Positions 8,838 through 17,055 of a stretch of 25,681 nt of DNA are shown here, piece after piece. This DNA is from Phycisphaerae bacterium (GTDB lineage: Bacteria > Planctomycetota > Phycisphaerae > Tepidisphaerales > Tepidisphaeraceae), in NCBI GenBank assembly GCA_030448225.1, contig JAUJNJ010000009.1, forward strand, positions 50,325 through 76,005, given 5' to 3'. Position numbers and translations under genes: made by a program. Each line of letters opens with the position of its first letter. The stretch's first letter is position 1. The notes below the pieces were generated by a model. The model ran no database searches, was not told where the DNA came from, and saw only the letters and a list, made by a program, of their open reading frames with translations.

Positions 8838-10133
8838 ATGCAGGTGACGACCGCGCCGCACGGCCACGTCCTGACGAACGTCAACGTCTGGTCCCCCGAC
8901 AGCCGGCAAATCGTCTACGACGTTCGGTCCGACCCGGATGGCGCCACGTTCGACGGCGATCGCATCGAGACGGTCGACGTAAACACCGGGGACGTCCGCG
9001 TGCTTTACCAGTCGGCCAGCGGCGCGCACTGCGGGGTCGCGACGTACCACCCGGCCGAGCCCAAGGTCGTCTTCATCCTCGGCCCCGAGCACCCGACGCC
9101 GGACTTCAGCTACGCCGCCGCCCGCCGACAAGGCGTGATCGTTGACGCGTCCCGCCCCGGCGTCGCGTCCAACCTCGACGCCCGCGACCTCACGCCCCCC
9201 TTCACGCCCGGCGCGCTGCGCGGCGGCTCGCACGTTCACGTCTTCAGCCCCGACGGTCAACTCGTGGCGTTCACCTACCAGGACCACCTGCTCGCACAGT
9301 TCGCCGCGCCCGGCCCCCGACACGACGTGGACCAGCGCAACGTCGGCGTCAGCTTGATCGGCCGGCCCGTGCGCGTGCGGCGAGACCATCCCCGCAGCCA
9401 CGACGGCTCGGCGTTCTCCGTGCTCGTCACGCGAACCGTGGCTTCGCCGGTGCGGGGGTCCGACGAGATTAGCCGCGCGTTCGAAGACGCGTGGGTGGGC
9501 ACCAACGGCTACCTCCGCGCCGACGGCGGGCGGCAGAAACGGGCGATCGCATTTCAAGGCGAGGTCGTGACCGGCGACGGCCGGACGATTAGCGAGGTCT
9601 TCATCGTCGACCTGCCGGACCACCTCACCGCCCCCGGCGACGGGCCGCTCGCCGGCACCGACACCCGCCGGCCCGCGCCGCCGCGGGGGACCGTGCAGCG
9701 GCGCCTCACGTACACCGCCGACCGGCGGCACCCGGGCATCGGCGGGCCGCGCCACTGGCTCCGCAGTTCGCCGGACGGCTCGCGGATCGCGTACCTCGCG
9801 CGCGACGACGACGGCGTCGTGCAACTCTGGACCGTCTCGCCCAACGGCGGGCCGCCCGTGCAGGTCACCCGCGGCGCGAACGGCATCGCCTCCGCCTTCA
9901 CGTGGAGCCCCGACGGCCGCCGCGTCGCCCACGTCATGGACAACAGCGTGTTCGTCACCGACGTCGACACCGGGCGCGGCACGCGCCTCACGCCCCGCAC
10001 GAACGACGCGACCGCCCCGCGCGCCGAGGCGTGCGTCTTCTCGCCCGACGGCCGCCGGGTCACCTTCGTCCGCCGCGTGGCGTCCGACGCCGGCATGTTC
10101 AACCAAATCTTCGTCGTGGATTCTCCCGGGTGA
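8838..10133 (+). CDS. YidR-like beta-propeller protein (DUF3748 family)
   Basis: 431 residues from the ATG at 8838 (E. coli YidR, from memory, is about 415). The sequence follows YidR closely in block order: GHVLTNVNVWSPDSRQIVYD, VRSDPDGATF, GDVRVLYQSASGAHCGVATY, HPAEPKVVFILGPEHPTPDF, LRGGSHVHVFSPDGQLVAFT, QRNVGVSL, GSDEISRAFEDAWVG, APPRGTVQRRLTYT, and the PD40/WD40-like repeats PRHWLRSSPDGSRIAYLARD, GVVQLWTVSPNGGPPVQVT, AFTWSPDGRRVAHVMDN and CVFSPDGRRVTFVRR. This is a TolB-type propeller; no enzymatic role is established for the family to my knowledge. The start at 8838 matches the YidR N-terminus; 8754 and 8664 would add unmatched, low-complexity residues. No signal peptide is visible from this start. 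The sialidase-like gene follows after 33 bp in the same direction, so co-transcription is likely. Confidence 0.82.
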   Translation: MQVTTAPHGHVLTNVNVWSPDSRQIVYDVRSDPDGATFDGDRIETVDVNTGDVRVLYQSASGAHCGVATYHPAEPKVVFILGPEHPTPDFSYAAARRQGVIVDASRPGVASNLDARDLTPPFTPGALRGGSHVHVFSPDGQLVAFTYQDHLLAQFAAPGPRHDVDQRNVGVSLIGRPVRVRRDHPRSHDGSAFSVLVTRTVASPVRGSDEISRAFEDAWVGTNGYLRADGGRQKRAIAFQGEVVTGDGRTISEVFIVDLPDHLTAPGDGPLAGTDTRRPAPPRGTVQRRLTYTADRRHPGIGGPRHWLRSSPDGSRIAYLARDDDGVVQLWTVSPNGGPPVQVTRGANGIASAFTWSPDGRRVAHVMDNSVFVTDVDTGRGTRLTPRTNDATAPRAEACVFSPDGRRVTFVRRVASDAGMFNQIFVVDSPG

Positions 10134-10166
10134 CGTGGCGGACGGAACCTGTAGAGTCGTGGAACG

Positions 10167-11456
10167 ATGAGCTACCCCGCCGCCGCAGCAGCACCGGCCC
10201 GCCCCAGCGCTGCCCGCGCCGCTCTGCTCCACTTCCTCGCGCTGGCCGCCTGCGTGTTTGTGACGGCGTCGGCCGCCGCGGGGGGCGACACACCGCCTTC
10301 GAAGGTCGACGTTTCGCGGGTGCCGGGCGTGGTCGTCAGCCACAGTCGGGCCTCGTCCGGCCTCTACGTCGGCTCGCCGAGCTTGGCCGTGTTGCCGGGC
10401 GGCGATTACCTCGCGTCGCACGACCTGTTCGGTCCGAAATCGCATGAGTTCGAGGCGCCGGTCACGAAGGTCTTTTGCTCGGCCGACCGCGGGAAGTCAT
10501 GGTCGCACGTGTCCGACGTCCGCGGCGCGTTCTGGTCGTCGTTGTTCGCGCACGGCGGCAAGGTCTACCTGCTCGGCACCTCAAAGCACCACGGCCACGC
10601 CGTGATCCGCCGGTCGGACGACGGCGGCAAGTCGTGGACGACGCCGCGCGACGGCGAGAGCGGGCTCCTTCGCGCGGGCGAGTTTCACTGCGCGCCGATG
10701 CCGGTGATCGTCCACCGCGGGCGACTCTGGCGGGCCATGGAAGACGCGGGCGGCGGCAAGAAGTGGGGCGAGCGGTACCGCGCGATGATGATGTCCGCCG
10801 CGGTCGACGCCAACCTGCTGAAATCCGCGAGTTGGACGTTCAGCAATGCGCTCGAGCGCGACGGCTCGTGGAACCGCGGGCGGTTCAACGCGTGGCTCGA
10901 GGGAAATGCGGTCGTCGCGCCGGACGGGCGAATCGTCAACGTGCTGCGCGTCGACGTGGGAACCGGGGCAGAGGTGGCCGCCATCGTCAACGTGAGCGAC
11001 GACGGCCGCACCGCGACGTTCGACCCCGCCGCCGGCATCGTCCCGTTCCCCGGGGGCGCAAAGAAGTTCGCGATCCGCCACGACGCGAAGTCGAAGCGCT
11101 ACTGGTCGCTCGGCAACCTCGTGCTGCCGCGCCACGCGTCGGGGAACCCGGCCGGCACGCGGAACGCGGTGGCGCTCGTGAGTTCGCCTGACCTGCGGAC
11201 GTGGGACGTGCGCTGCGTGGTCCTCTACCACCCGGACCACGCCCGACACGGCTTCCAGTACGTCGATTGGCTCTTCGACGGCGACGACCTCATCGCCCTC
11301 AGCCGCACCGCCTACGACGACGGCCTCGGCGGCGCGCGCAACAACCACGACGCCAACTTCGTGACCTTCCACCGCATCGCCTATTTCCGCGACCTGACGA
11401 TGAAGGACTCCGTCCCCATGCCCGACGGCACTGCGCCGCCCGCCACACAGCAGTAG
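10167..11456 (+). CDS. Secreted sialidase-like (BNR/Asp-box) beta-propeller protein
   Basis: 429 residues. The N-terminal ~40 residues are a Sec-type signal (ALLHFLALAACVFVTASAAA). Two Asp boxes (SxDxGxxW) are visible: SADRGKSW at 105-112 and RSDDGGKSW at 149-157. The fold reads as a six-bladed sialidase-type propeller with PSLAVLPGGDYLASHD, FHCAPMPVIVHRGRLWRAME and FNAWLEGNAVVAPDGRIVNV, then CVVLYHPDHARHGFQYVDW. Such proteins are abundant in planctomycetes and are thought to act on complex polysaccharides or glycoproteins; the substrate cannot be read here. Catalytic Arg triad and nucleophile Tyr/Glu positions could not be assigned with confidence, so 'sialidase activity' is not claimed. It is 33 bp downstream of the YidR-like propeller and convergent with the large secreted protein that follows. 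TAGAGT at 10152-10157 with GTGACG 16 bp upstream could be a separate promoter. Confidence 0.8.
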   Translation: MSYPAAAAAPARPSAARAALLHFLALAACVFVTASAAAGGDTPPSKVDVSRVPGVVVSHSRASSGLYVGSPSLAVLPGGDYLASHDLFGPKSHEFEAPVTKVFCSADRGKSWSHVSDVRGAFWSSLFAHGGKVYLLGTSKHHGHAVIRRSDDGGKSWTTPRDGESGLLRAGEFHCAPMPVIVHRGRLWRAMEDAGGGKKWGERYRAMMMSAAVDANLLKSASWTFSNALERDGSWNRGRFNAWLEGNAVVAPDGRIVNVLRVDVGTGAEVAAIVNVSDDGRTATFDPAAGIVPFPGGAKKFAIRHDAKSKRYWSLGNLVLPRHASGNPAGTRNAVALVSSPDLRTWDVRCVVLYHPDHARHGFQYVDWLFDGDDLIALSRTAYDDGLGGARNNHDANFVTFHRIAYFRDLTMKDSVPMPDGTAPPATQQ

Positions 11457-11586
11457 TCGCGTTGATCTCTCGACAGCAGACCTCAAGGCAGGCGCCCGCC
11501 CGCCCTCCAAGCGGCGACAAGTCGTCGGGCTGGACGGCCCCGCCTGCACGGGCGCAACCGCTCCCGCCGACACCCCACCCGCGCCC

Positions 11587-14295
11587 TCACTGCACCGCGA
11601 CTTCCTCGTGGAGGATGCGCGTGCCCTGCATCTCCTTCACGCCCACCCGCACCTTGGCGTCGGGCGTCATGCGGACGCTTGGGAAGCGGTATGTCTTCAT
11701 GCCCGTGCGCCCCGGGTTCAGGCGCGTGACGAGCCGCACTTGCCGCGCCTGGCCCGGGAAGATCGCGAACGCGTCGTAGTCGATCGGGCGGTCGCCGTAG
11801 TTCGTGATCATCTGCTGGACGATCACGTCGTCGCCGTCGCGCGCGCGATCGTCTGCATGCCGACGTCGCTTAGACCGAGGTTCAGTCCGACCGGCACGGT
11901 GAACGCGGCGGCGGCGGCGGCCGTGCCCGTCTGGAGCCGCGAAGTCGGCGTTGATCGTCTTGGGGCCGGCGAAGCTGTTGTAGGGGAACTCGATCGTCAG
12001 TTCCTTGTCGAACGTCTCGCCCGGGTCGAGGGTGAAGCCGAACGTCGGCGGGTTGATCGTCCAGCCGGGCGGCGCGCTTGAGCGCACCGTGCCGCCGATC
12101 GACCCCTTGTACAGGTTGGTGAACCGCAGGCGGCGGCGTGGGCGCGGAAGCTCGACTCCAGCAGCGGCCGGTCGAGCGCGACGCTGGCGCGCAGCCGCGC
12201 CATCGGGCCGTCGATGTCGACGAGGAACGTCGGCGTCGGGCCGACCGTCACGTTCACCCGCCCGTCCCCCCGCCCGCCGCCCGGGTTGAGCAGCGGCGTG
12301 ACGTTGCCCCACAAATCGACGCTCGCCGGCCGCTCGCCGAGGTGGATCGCGAGCTGGCGCAGGCCGGGCGGGCCGGACGACGCGTCGCGCGGCGCTGCGG
12401 TCCCAGATCGCCAGGATCCCCTTGCCGTCGCGGTCGAACAGGAACGCCTCGACGCCGTCGGCGATCGGCACCTTCCCCATGTAGTCGGCGCCGCCGAGCG
12501 TCGTCGTCAGCGTGCGCACGATCATCAGGAGTTCGTCGGGCTGCTGCACGATCACGTCGCCCCGCCGCCGCACCGAGAACGGCAGCGGCATGTCGATGCG
12601 CGTCGCGCCGGCGGCCAGCGCGTGGACGACGCGCTGCGCGAAGTCGCGGATCTGCATCTCCCGGCCGTACCGCTGCCGGTCGAGCAGTTGGAGGCTGATC
12701 GACACGTTCCGGCCCCCGTCGCGGCCGCGCGCGTCCCGGATGTAGAGCGGCAGTTGCGACGGCAACACCGACGGCGGGATCGACAGCGCGACCGTCGCCG
12801 GCAGCTTCCCGTCGAGCTCGTACCACGCCGGCCACGGCATCGCCAGGTCGGGCTTGTCGACCAGCGCGGCGAACTGCGCGTGCATCCGCGCGTACACGTC
12901 CCGCATCGCCGGCTTCGTCGCGAACGCGTCGGAGCCGTCGCCGCCGAGCTGCCAGCGGTCGAGGTGGTTGGCGTGGCGGGCGACAAGGTAGGCCAGCTCC
13001 GGCTGCCAGAGTGCAGGGTCGCTGCGGGCGAGGCGCGTCCACTGGCCGACGCCGTCGTTCGTCCGCACGTGATCGAGTTTGTCCGCGATGCGCGGCGGCA
13101 CGTCGAGCAGGCAGGCGGTCGGCGTGATGCCGCGCGACCCGAGGCGCTCCAGCAGGTCGTCGAACGCGCCGGCGGGCATGCCGCTGATGTCGCCCGCCGC
13201 GCTCCAGACGGCCAGCTTCACCCGCCCCGCCGAGAGCATCGGCAGCAGGTCGGGCAACTGGCCCCAGCCTTCAGGCGGCAGGTCGGTGGCGATCACGCCG
13301 AATCGGCCGTCCGGCGCGGACGCGGGCGAGGCGCCGGCGTCGGCGAGGTGGATGAGGTGGAGCGACTCCTCGCCGACGTACTGCCCCCGGCTGCTCATCA
13401 CGAGCGTCGCGTCGTACCAGCCGGGGTCCAGCCTGGGCAGGTCGAGCGTCATCGCCTTCTGCCCGGGGCCGAGCGTTCGCGCGCCGGCGATCTCCAGGGC
13501 GCCGCTGCGCTGGTAGACGGTCTTGCCGCCGGCGTCGCGGATCACGAGCTGCGCGGCGAGGTCGTCGGTGAACCGGTCGTTCACCCGCACGTCGAGGCGC
13601 AGCGGCTCGCCCCGGCGGAACAGGTTGCCGGGGCGGTCGGTGCTGAGGGTGACGCGCGGCACCTGCGAGACCGACACGTCGTCGAACCACGCGCTGCCGT
13701 GGATCTCCTGCGTGTGGAGCGTGCGGTCGCCGAGCGAGCTGGCGGCGTAATGCTCCGGCTGGAGCAGCCCGAGCTCGACGACGAGGAACGCCGCCGCCGC
13801 CCCGGCCGACAGCTCGACCGACAGCGCCGTCCACGGCTCGTCGGGCGTGCGCGAGGCGTGCGGCGCCGAGTGGCGGATCGTGTCGTCGAGCGGGTGGCCG
13901 TCGGCGTCGGTGAAGTAGGCGGTGAGCCGGGCGCGGGCCCGGGCGAGCGGCGTGGTCTGGCAGAACGTCTCGACGCGGTAGTGCGCCCCCTCGCGGACCG
14001 GGATCTGCCCGTAGTCGTAGCGGTAGACGAGCCCGCCGCCGTTGAGGTCGAAGCGGAACGCGTACTTCCCGCTCCGCCGCCGCCGGGCGTCGAGCCGGCC
14101 GTTCACGTAGTGCGGGAGGTTCGGGCCGCGCACCTTCACCCAGTGCGACGGGAGGTCCTCGGCGTTGCCGAACCGCCGCTCGTCGAAGTCGACCGTCCGC
14201 AGCGTCCGCGTCACGTCCGGCGGCGCCGGCACGGCCACGACGGCCGCCGGGCCGCACGCGAGGACGAGGATGAGGGCGATCGGGAATCCGCGCAT
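11587..14295 (-). CDS. Large secreted glycosidase-like protein with N-terminal jelly-roll domain, internal frame disturbances
   Basis: 902 codons as read. A signal peptide (MRGFPIALILVLACGPAAVV) is followed by a carbohydrate-binding-like jelly roll (SGKYAFRFDLNGGGLVYRYD, GSAWFDDVSVSQVPRVTLST), an Ig-like strand region (RLDVRVNDRFTDDLAAQLVI), a barrel-like region (RFGVIATDLPPEGWGQLPDL, LDRWQLGGDGSDAFATKPAM, AMPWPAWYELDGKLPATVAL), and C-terminal beta domains ending MQGTRILHEEVAVQ. Between about 12400 and 12140, and between about 11935 and 11850, the annotated frame reads as Arg-rich nonsense while sensible protein continues in other frames: NVTPLLNPGGGRGDGRVNVT, ARLRASVALDRPLLESSFRA, and FTVPVGLNLGLSDVGMQTIA. 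So at least four indels occur, cancelling overall. I cannot name the glycoside hydrolase family; the acidic residues of the barrel were not assignable. It is transcribed towards the sialidase-like gene, leaving a 130 bp gap with no clear terminator. Confidence 0.72.
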   Translation of the reverse strand: MRGFPIALILVLACGPAAVVAVPAPPDVTRTLRTVDFDERRFGNAEDLPSHWVKVRGPNLPHYVNGRLDARRRRSGKYAFRFDLNGGGLVYRYDYGQIPVREGAHYRVETFCQTTPLARARARLTAYFTDADGHPLDDTIRHSAPHASRTPDEPWTALSVELSAGAAAAFLVVELGLLQPEHYAASSLGDRTLHTQEIHGSAWFDDVSVSQVPRVTLSTDRPGNLFRRGEPLRLDVRVNDRFTDDLAAQLVIRDAGGKTVYQRSGALEIAGARTLGPGQKAMTLDLPRLDPGWYDATLVMSSRGQYVGEESLHLIHLADAGASPASAPDGRFGVIATDLPPEGWGQLPDLLPMLSAGRVKLAVWSAAGDISGMPAGAFDDLLERLGSRGITPTACLLDVPPRIADKLDHVRTNDGVGQWTRLARSDPALWQPELAYLVARHANHLDRWQLGGDGSDAFATKPAMRDVYARMHAQFAALVDKPDLAMPWPAWYELDGKLPATVALSIPPSVLPSQLPLYIRDARGRDGGRNVSISLQLLDRQRYGREMQIRDFAQRVVHALAAGATRIDMPLPFSVRRRGDVIVQQPDELLMIVRTLTTTLGGADYMGKVPIADGVEAFLFDRDGKGILAIWDRSAARRVVRPARPAPARDPPRRAAGERRFVGQRHAAAQPGRRAGGRAGERDGRPDADVPRRHRRPDGAAARQRRARPAAAGVELPRPRRRLRFTNLYKGSIGGTVRSSAPPGWTINPPTFGFTLDPGETFDKELTIEFPYNSFAGPKTINADFAAPDGHGRRRRRVHRAGRTEPRSKRRRHADDRARDGDDVIVQQMITNYGDRPIDYDAFAIFPGQARQVRLVTRLNPGRTGMKTYRFPSVRMTPDAKVRVGVKEMQGTRILHEEVAVQ

Positions 14296-14370
14296 GGTCC
14301 GATAACGTCATCGGCACGGGGGGCGCGGAAACTTTGGCCAGAGGTGTACGCCGGGCCGGGAAAGCCAACG

Positions 14371-14634
14371 GCGGAGACGCGGAGACGCTGAGGAGAGGAG
14401 TTGAACCACGGAGACACGGAGACACGGAGGAAAGACGGAGGAGATGATGGAAACTGTGGCGGATGGCAGGATCACAGCGTTGGTGGATGTGATTCCCGCT
14501 CTGCGACGTATTTGAACTTTCTACTCCGTCTTCTCTCCGTGTCTCCGTGTCTCCGTGGTTCAACTTCCTCGCGTTCGCTCGGCCCTCGCTCGACTGTCCC
14601 TCCTCCGGCCTCAGCGTCTCCGCGTCTCTGCGGT
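14371..14634. repeat. Inverted repeat element C (ACGGAGAC arms), two nested pairs
   Basis: The inner arms, 14399-14442 (GTTGAACCACGGAGACACGG, then AGACACGGAGGAAAGACGGA) and 14521-14564, are reverse complements over ~40 bp. The outer arms, 14371-14400 (GCGGAGACGCGGAGACGCTG) and 14600-14634 (reverse complement GACGCGGAGACGCTGAGG), form a second, independent pair. The central ~80 bp is unrelated sequence. The element occupies most of the 14296-14709 spacer, between the divergent large secreted protein and yajQ. No gene is supported here. Confidence 0.75.
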
Positions 14635-14709
14635 TGCATTTGAATTCGAGGCGGCCATCGACCATCCCGCCGCTTGACAAGAAAGCGCCCGCGCAGCACA
14701 ACCGCCGGC

Positions 14710-15207
14710 ATGGCCGACCATTCGTTCGACATCGTCTCCGAGGTCAACCTCCAGGAGATGGACAACGCCGTGAACCAGGCGACGAAGGAGATCATCACCC
14801 GCTACGACTTCAAGGGGACGGCGGCGTCGATCTCGGAGCTGAACAAGAAGGACAAGGAGATCACGCTGACGGCCGACGGGGAGCCGCAGCTTGAGACCGT
14901 GCGCAAGGTCCTGGTCGAGAAGATGATCAAGCGCGGCGTGGACCCGAAGTGCCTCGACGGGCAGAAGGTTGAACAAGCCACGCACAAGACGGTGCGGCAG
15001 AAGTTCAAGCTCAAGAGCGGCATCGACAAGGACACGTCCAAGGCGATCCAGAAGTCGATCAAGGAGCTGAAGCTGAAGGTGAACGCCGCGATTCAAGGAG
15101 ACGCGCTGCGGGTCACGAGCGCGAAGAAGGACGAGTTGCAGGCCGTGATCGCCCACCTGAAGACCAACCCGCCGGAGATCCCAATCCAGTTCAACAATTT
15201 TCGGTGA
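14710..15207 (+). CDS. yajQ: YajQ family nucleotide-binding protein
   Basis: 165 residues, the usual family length (E. coli YajQ about 163). Aligned blocks: SFDIVSEVNLQEMDNAVNQA, RYDFKG, IKRGVDPKCLDG, FKLKSGIDKDTSKAIQKSIK, LKVNAAIQGDALRVTSAKKD, ELQAVIAHLK and the end IPIQFNNFR. The family folds into two ferredoxin-like RNA-recognition-type domains; some members bind cyclic di-GMP or tRNA/GTP, but which ligand applies here is unknown. The ATG at 14710 places MADHSFDIVSEV exactly at the family start. It is a single-gene unit: element C lies upstream, and downstream is a 265 bp spacer that opens with a T-run (GGTTTTTTT at about 15212) without a clear stem. The frame is intact. Confidence 0.95.
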   Translation: MADHSFDIVSEVNLQEMDNAVNQATKEIITRYDFKGTAASISELNKKDKEITLTADGEPQLETVRKVLVEKMIKRGVDPKCLDGQKVEQATHKTVRQKFKLKSGIDKDTSKAIQKSIKELKLKVNAAIQGDALRVTSAKKDELQAVIAHLKTNPPEIPIQFNNFR

Positions 15208-15472
15208 CCGGTGGTTTTTTTCGAACGCGCAGTTTTGAGGATCTTCTTGTTGCGCCGGACGCGAGCGGAACATCTTCTGTTCGGGTGGGACCGAATCGCG
15301 GAGACGCAAGCGGCGAAAGGGGCGGGGGTCGCGTTAACTGTGGTCGCCCTCCCCATTTCCGGGCGCGTCCGGAAGGTTCGTTTGGCGCGGGTGGGCCGGT
15401 TTTGACCTCAAGTTGCCCCGCGCCCGCCGCCGATCAGGCGGGTAGGGTCCGTGCTTGAAAAGGAACGTGCTT

Positions 15473-15958
15473 ATGCCGTGCTGGGTCGTCCCCGCCGTTG
15501 CGGCCGAGTTGTGGGGGGTGAGCGTCGAGGACGTGCTGGCACGGGCCGCCGAGGGGAGCCTGGCGACGAAGTCGGACGCCGGCTTCCTGTTTGTCAACGT
15601 CCTGCCGAGCGAGCCTACCGCCGCCGCCGAGACCGCGCCGCCGTTGCAGGCCGAGACGGCGGAGGCGCCGCCGACCTTCACGATCCTGAGCGACGACGAA
15701 CTCGCCGCCCTGACCGCCGCCGCCGCGCCGCAACCGCAGGCGCCCGCCACGTTCGTCAGCGTCGAGATCCCGGCGCCGCCGGCCGAGGCCGAGGCGCCGC
15801 CGAAGAAGGACGACGGCAGCGATTTCGTCGACGAGGAGACGCCCGGCTTCTCGGCGAAGGACTGGCGCCGCGTCCGCTCGCAGACCGCCCGCACCCGCCG
15901 CCCACCCGGTGGCGGCGGCGGCGGCAGGACCGACCCGTCGTCGTCCGTCGCGGCGTGA
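15473..15958 (+). CDS. Small protein with excisionase-like N-terminus and acidic proline-rich tail
   Basis: 161 residues. The N-terminal ~48 residues (MPCWVVPAVAAELWGVSVED, then VLARAAEGSLATKSDAGFLF) resemble the short winged-helix/excisionase pattern 'xxVPxxAxxLGVxxxxLxxxxxxGxLxxxxxxGxxxV', i.e. a possible DNA- or ligand-binding module. I recall similar starts in planctomycete hypothetical proteins but cannot name a family. The middle is low-complexity, Ala/Pro/Glu-rich; residues about 120-130 are acidic (KKDDGSDFVDEE); the C-terminus turns basic (RRVRSQTARTRR) with a Gly run. The ATG at 15473 is preferred because AAGGAA ends 7 bases upstream. It stands alone, convergent with ppk2, with a strong inverted repeat between them. 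Confidence 0.6.
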   Translation: MPCWVVPAVAAELWGVSVEDVLARAAEGSLATKSDAGFLFVNVLPSEPTAAAETAPPLQAETAEAPPTFTILSDDELAALTAAAAPQPQAPATFVSVEIPAPPAEAEAPPKKDDGSDFVDEETPGFSAKDWRRVRSQTARTRRPPGGGGGGRTDPSSSVAA

Positions 15959-16096
15959 TCCGATACTTCGCACCCCATCGCCTCGGCGTTCGCGCGATTC
16001 GGTGCCGGAGGCGCCTCCTTTTCGTTGCCGCGCCCACCTCTTGCGCCCACCGCGAAACGAGCAGCACTTAACTTCGGTTCGCCCGCGCACATCCGC

Positions 16097-16167
16097 GTTT
16101 AGCCGCCGCTCGGAGAGCGGCGCGTCAGGGCCACCGGATCGCGCCGCTCTGCGAGCGTCGGCTAAAC
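16097..16167. terminator. 28 bp inverted repeat between convergent genes (possible bidirectional terminator)
   Basis: Arms 16097-16124 (GTTTAGCCGCCGCTCGGAGA...) and 16140-16167 are reverse complements with two mismatches, separated by 15 bases. The ends are TTTAG / CTAAA, so each strand would have a short T-run outside a very strong GC stem. The position between convergent genes fits a shared terminator; it may equally be a dispersed palindromic repeat. Confidence 0.5.
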
Positions 16168-16227
16168 GGGTAGGACGCAGTCATCACTTTGAGACGCGTC
16201 GGCGGATGCGAAGCGCGCCCGCGCCGG

Positions 16228-17034
16228 TCACTCGACCTTGATCTTGTCGAGCCCCGGCGCGGGGGGCGGGTACTTCATTTTCAGCGATTCGAGCGTGCGC
16301 ACGAGCACGTCGGACAGCACCCAGTTCCGGAACCACTTCCGGTCCGACGGCACCGCGTACCAGGGCGCGTGCTCGGTCGAGCACTTCCGCAGCGCGTCCT
16401 CGTACGCGACCATGTACTCGTCCCACCGCTTGCGCTCGACGAGGTCGCCGGGGTTGAACTTCCAGTTCTTGTCCGGGTTCGACAGCCGGGCCTCCAGCCG
16501 CTCCTTCTGCTCGTCCTTGGAGATGTGCAGGCAGAACTTGAGGATCGTCGTCCCCTCGTCGGCCAGCAGGCGCTCGAACGCGTTGATGTGGTCGTACCGT
16601 CGCTTCCACACCGCGTCGGGCACGAGGCGCTTCACGCGCTCGACGAGCACGCTCTCGTAGTGCGAGCGGTTGAGGATCCCGATCATCCCCTTGCGCGGCA
16701 CGGCCGCGTGGATGCGCCAGAGGAAGTCGTGGGCCGCCTCGAGCGGCGTCGGCGCCTTGAAGCCCGTGACCGAGCACCCCTGCGGGTCGAGCCCGCTGAA
16801 GACGTGCTCGATCGCGCCGTCCTTGCCGCCGGTGTCCATCGCCTGGAAGACGATCATCACCGCGTGCTTCGACTCGGCGTAGAGCACCTCCTGCAGCGCC
16901 TCGAGGCGCTCGAGGGTCTTCGCCGTGGCCGCCTCGGCGTCGGCGCGGTCCTTGAAGGGGCCCTTGTCCTTCGTGTCGACGTCCGCCAGCTTGAACCTGG
17001 AGCCGGGCTTCACGAGGTACGGGGAGGAAGTCAT
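16228..17034 (-). CDS. ppk2: Polyphosphate kinase 2 family protein (polyphosphate:nucleotide phosphotransferase)
   Basis: 268 residues, typical of a single-domain PPK2 that moves phosphate between polyphosphate and nucleoside mono- or diphosphates. Seen: Walker A in FQAMDTGGKDGAIEHVFSGL (63-82) followed by DPQGCSVTGFKAPTPLEAAH; Walker B region GMIGILNRSHYESVLVERV (116-134), with the N-R-S-x-Y form that I associate with class III-like members; and the lid region INAFERLLADEGTTILKFCL and HISKDEQKERLEARL. The C-terminus carries the conserved WKFNPGDLVERKRWDEYM and APWYAVPSDRKWFRNW. The class assignment is tentative. It starts 21 bp downstream of the ygfZ stop on the same strand, so the two are probably co-transcribed. 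The frame is intact. Confidence 0.93.
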   Translation of the reverse strand: MTSSPYLVKPGSRFKLADVDTKDKGPFKDRADAEAATAKTLERLEALQEVLYAESKHAVMIVFQAMDTGGKDGAIEHVFSGLDPQGCSVTGFKAPTPLEAAHDFLWRIHAAVPRKGMIGILNRSHYESVLVERVKRLVPDAVWKRRYDHINAFERLLADEGTTILKFCLHISKDEQKERLEARLSNPDKNWKFNPGDLVERKRWDEYMVAYEDALRKCSTEHAPWYAVPSDRKWFRNWVLSDVLVRTLESLKMKYPPPAPGLDKIKVE

Positions 17035-17055
17035 GTCGGCCTCGCAGCGGGTGAG

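Noticed and set aside
12214..14391. 725-codon plus-strand open frame opposite the large secreted protein
   Set aside because: The minus-strand frame has a signal peptide and folded-domain character; the plus-strand translation is Arg/Val/Ala-rich noise caused by lack of stops at high GC.
14399..14564. CRISPR-like array from repeated ACGGAGAC words
   Set aside because: The words are contiguous and degenerate, arranged as one inverted pair with no regularly sized spacers and no cas genes nearby.
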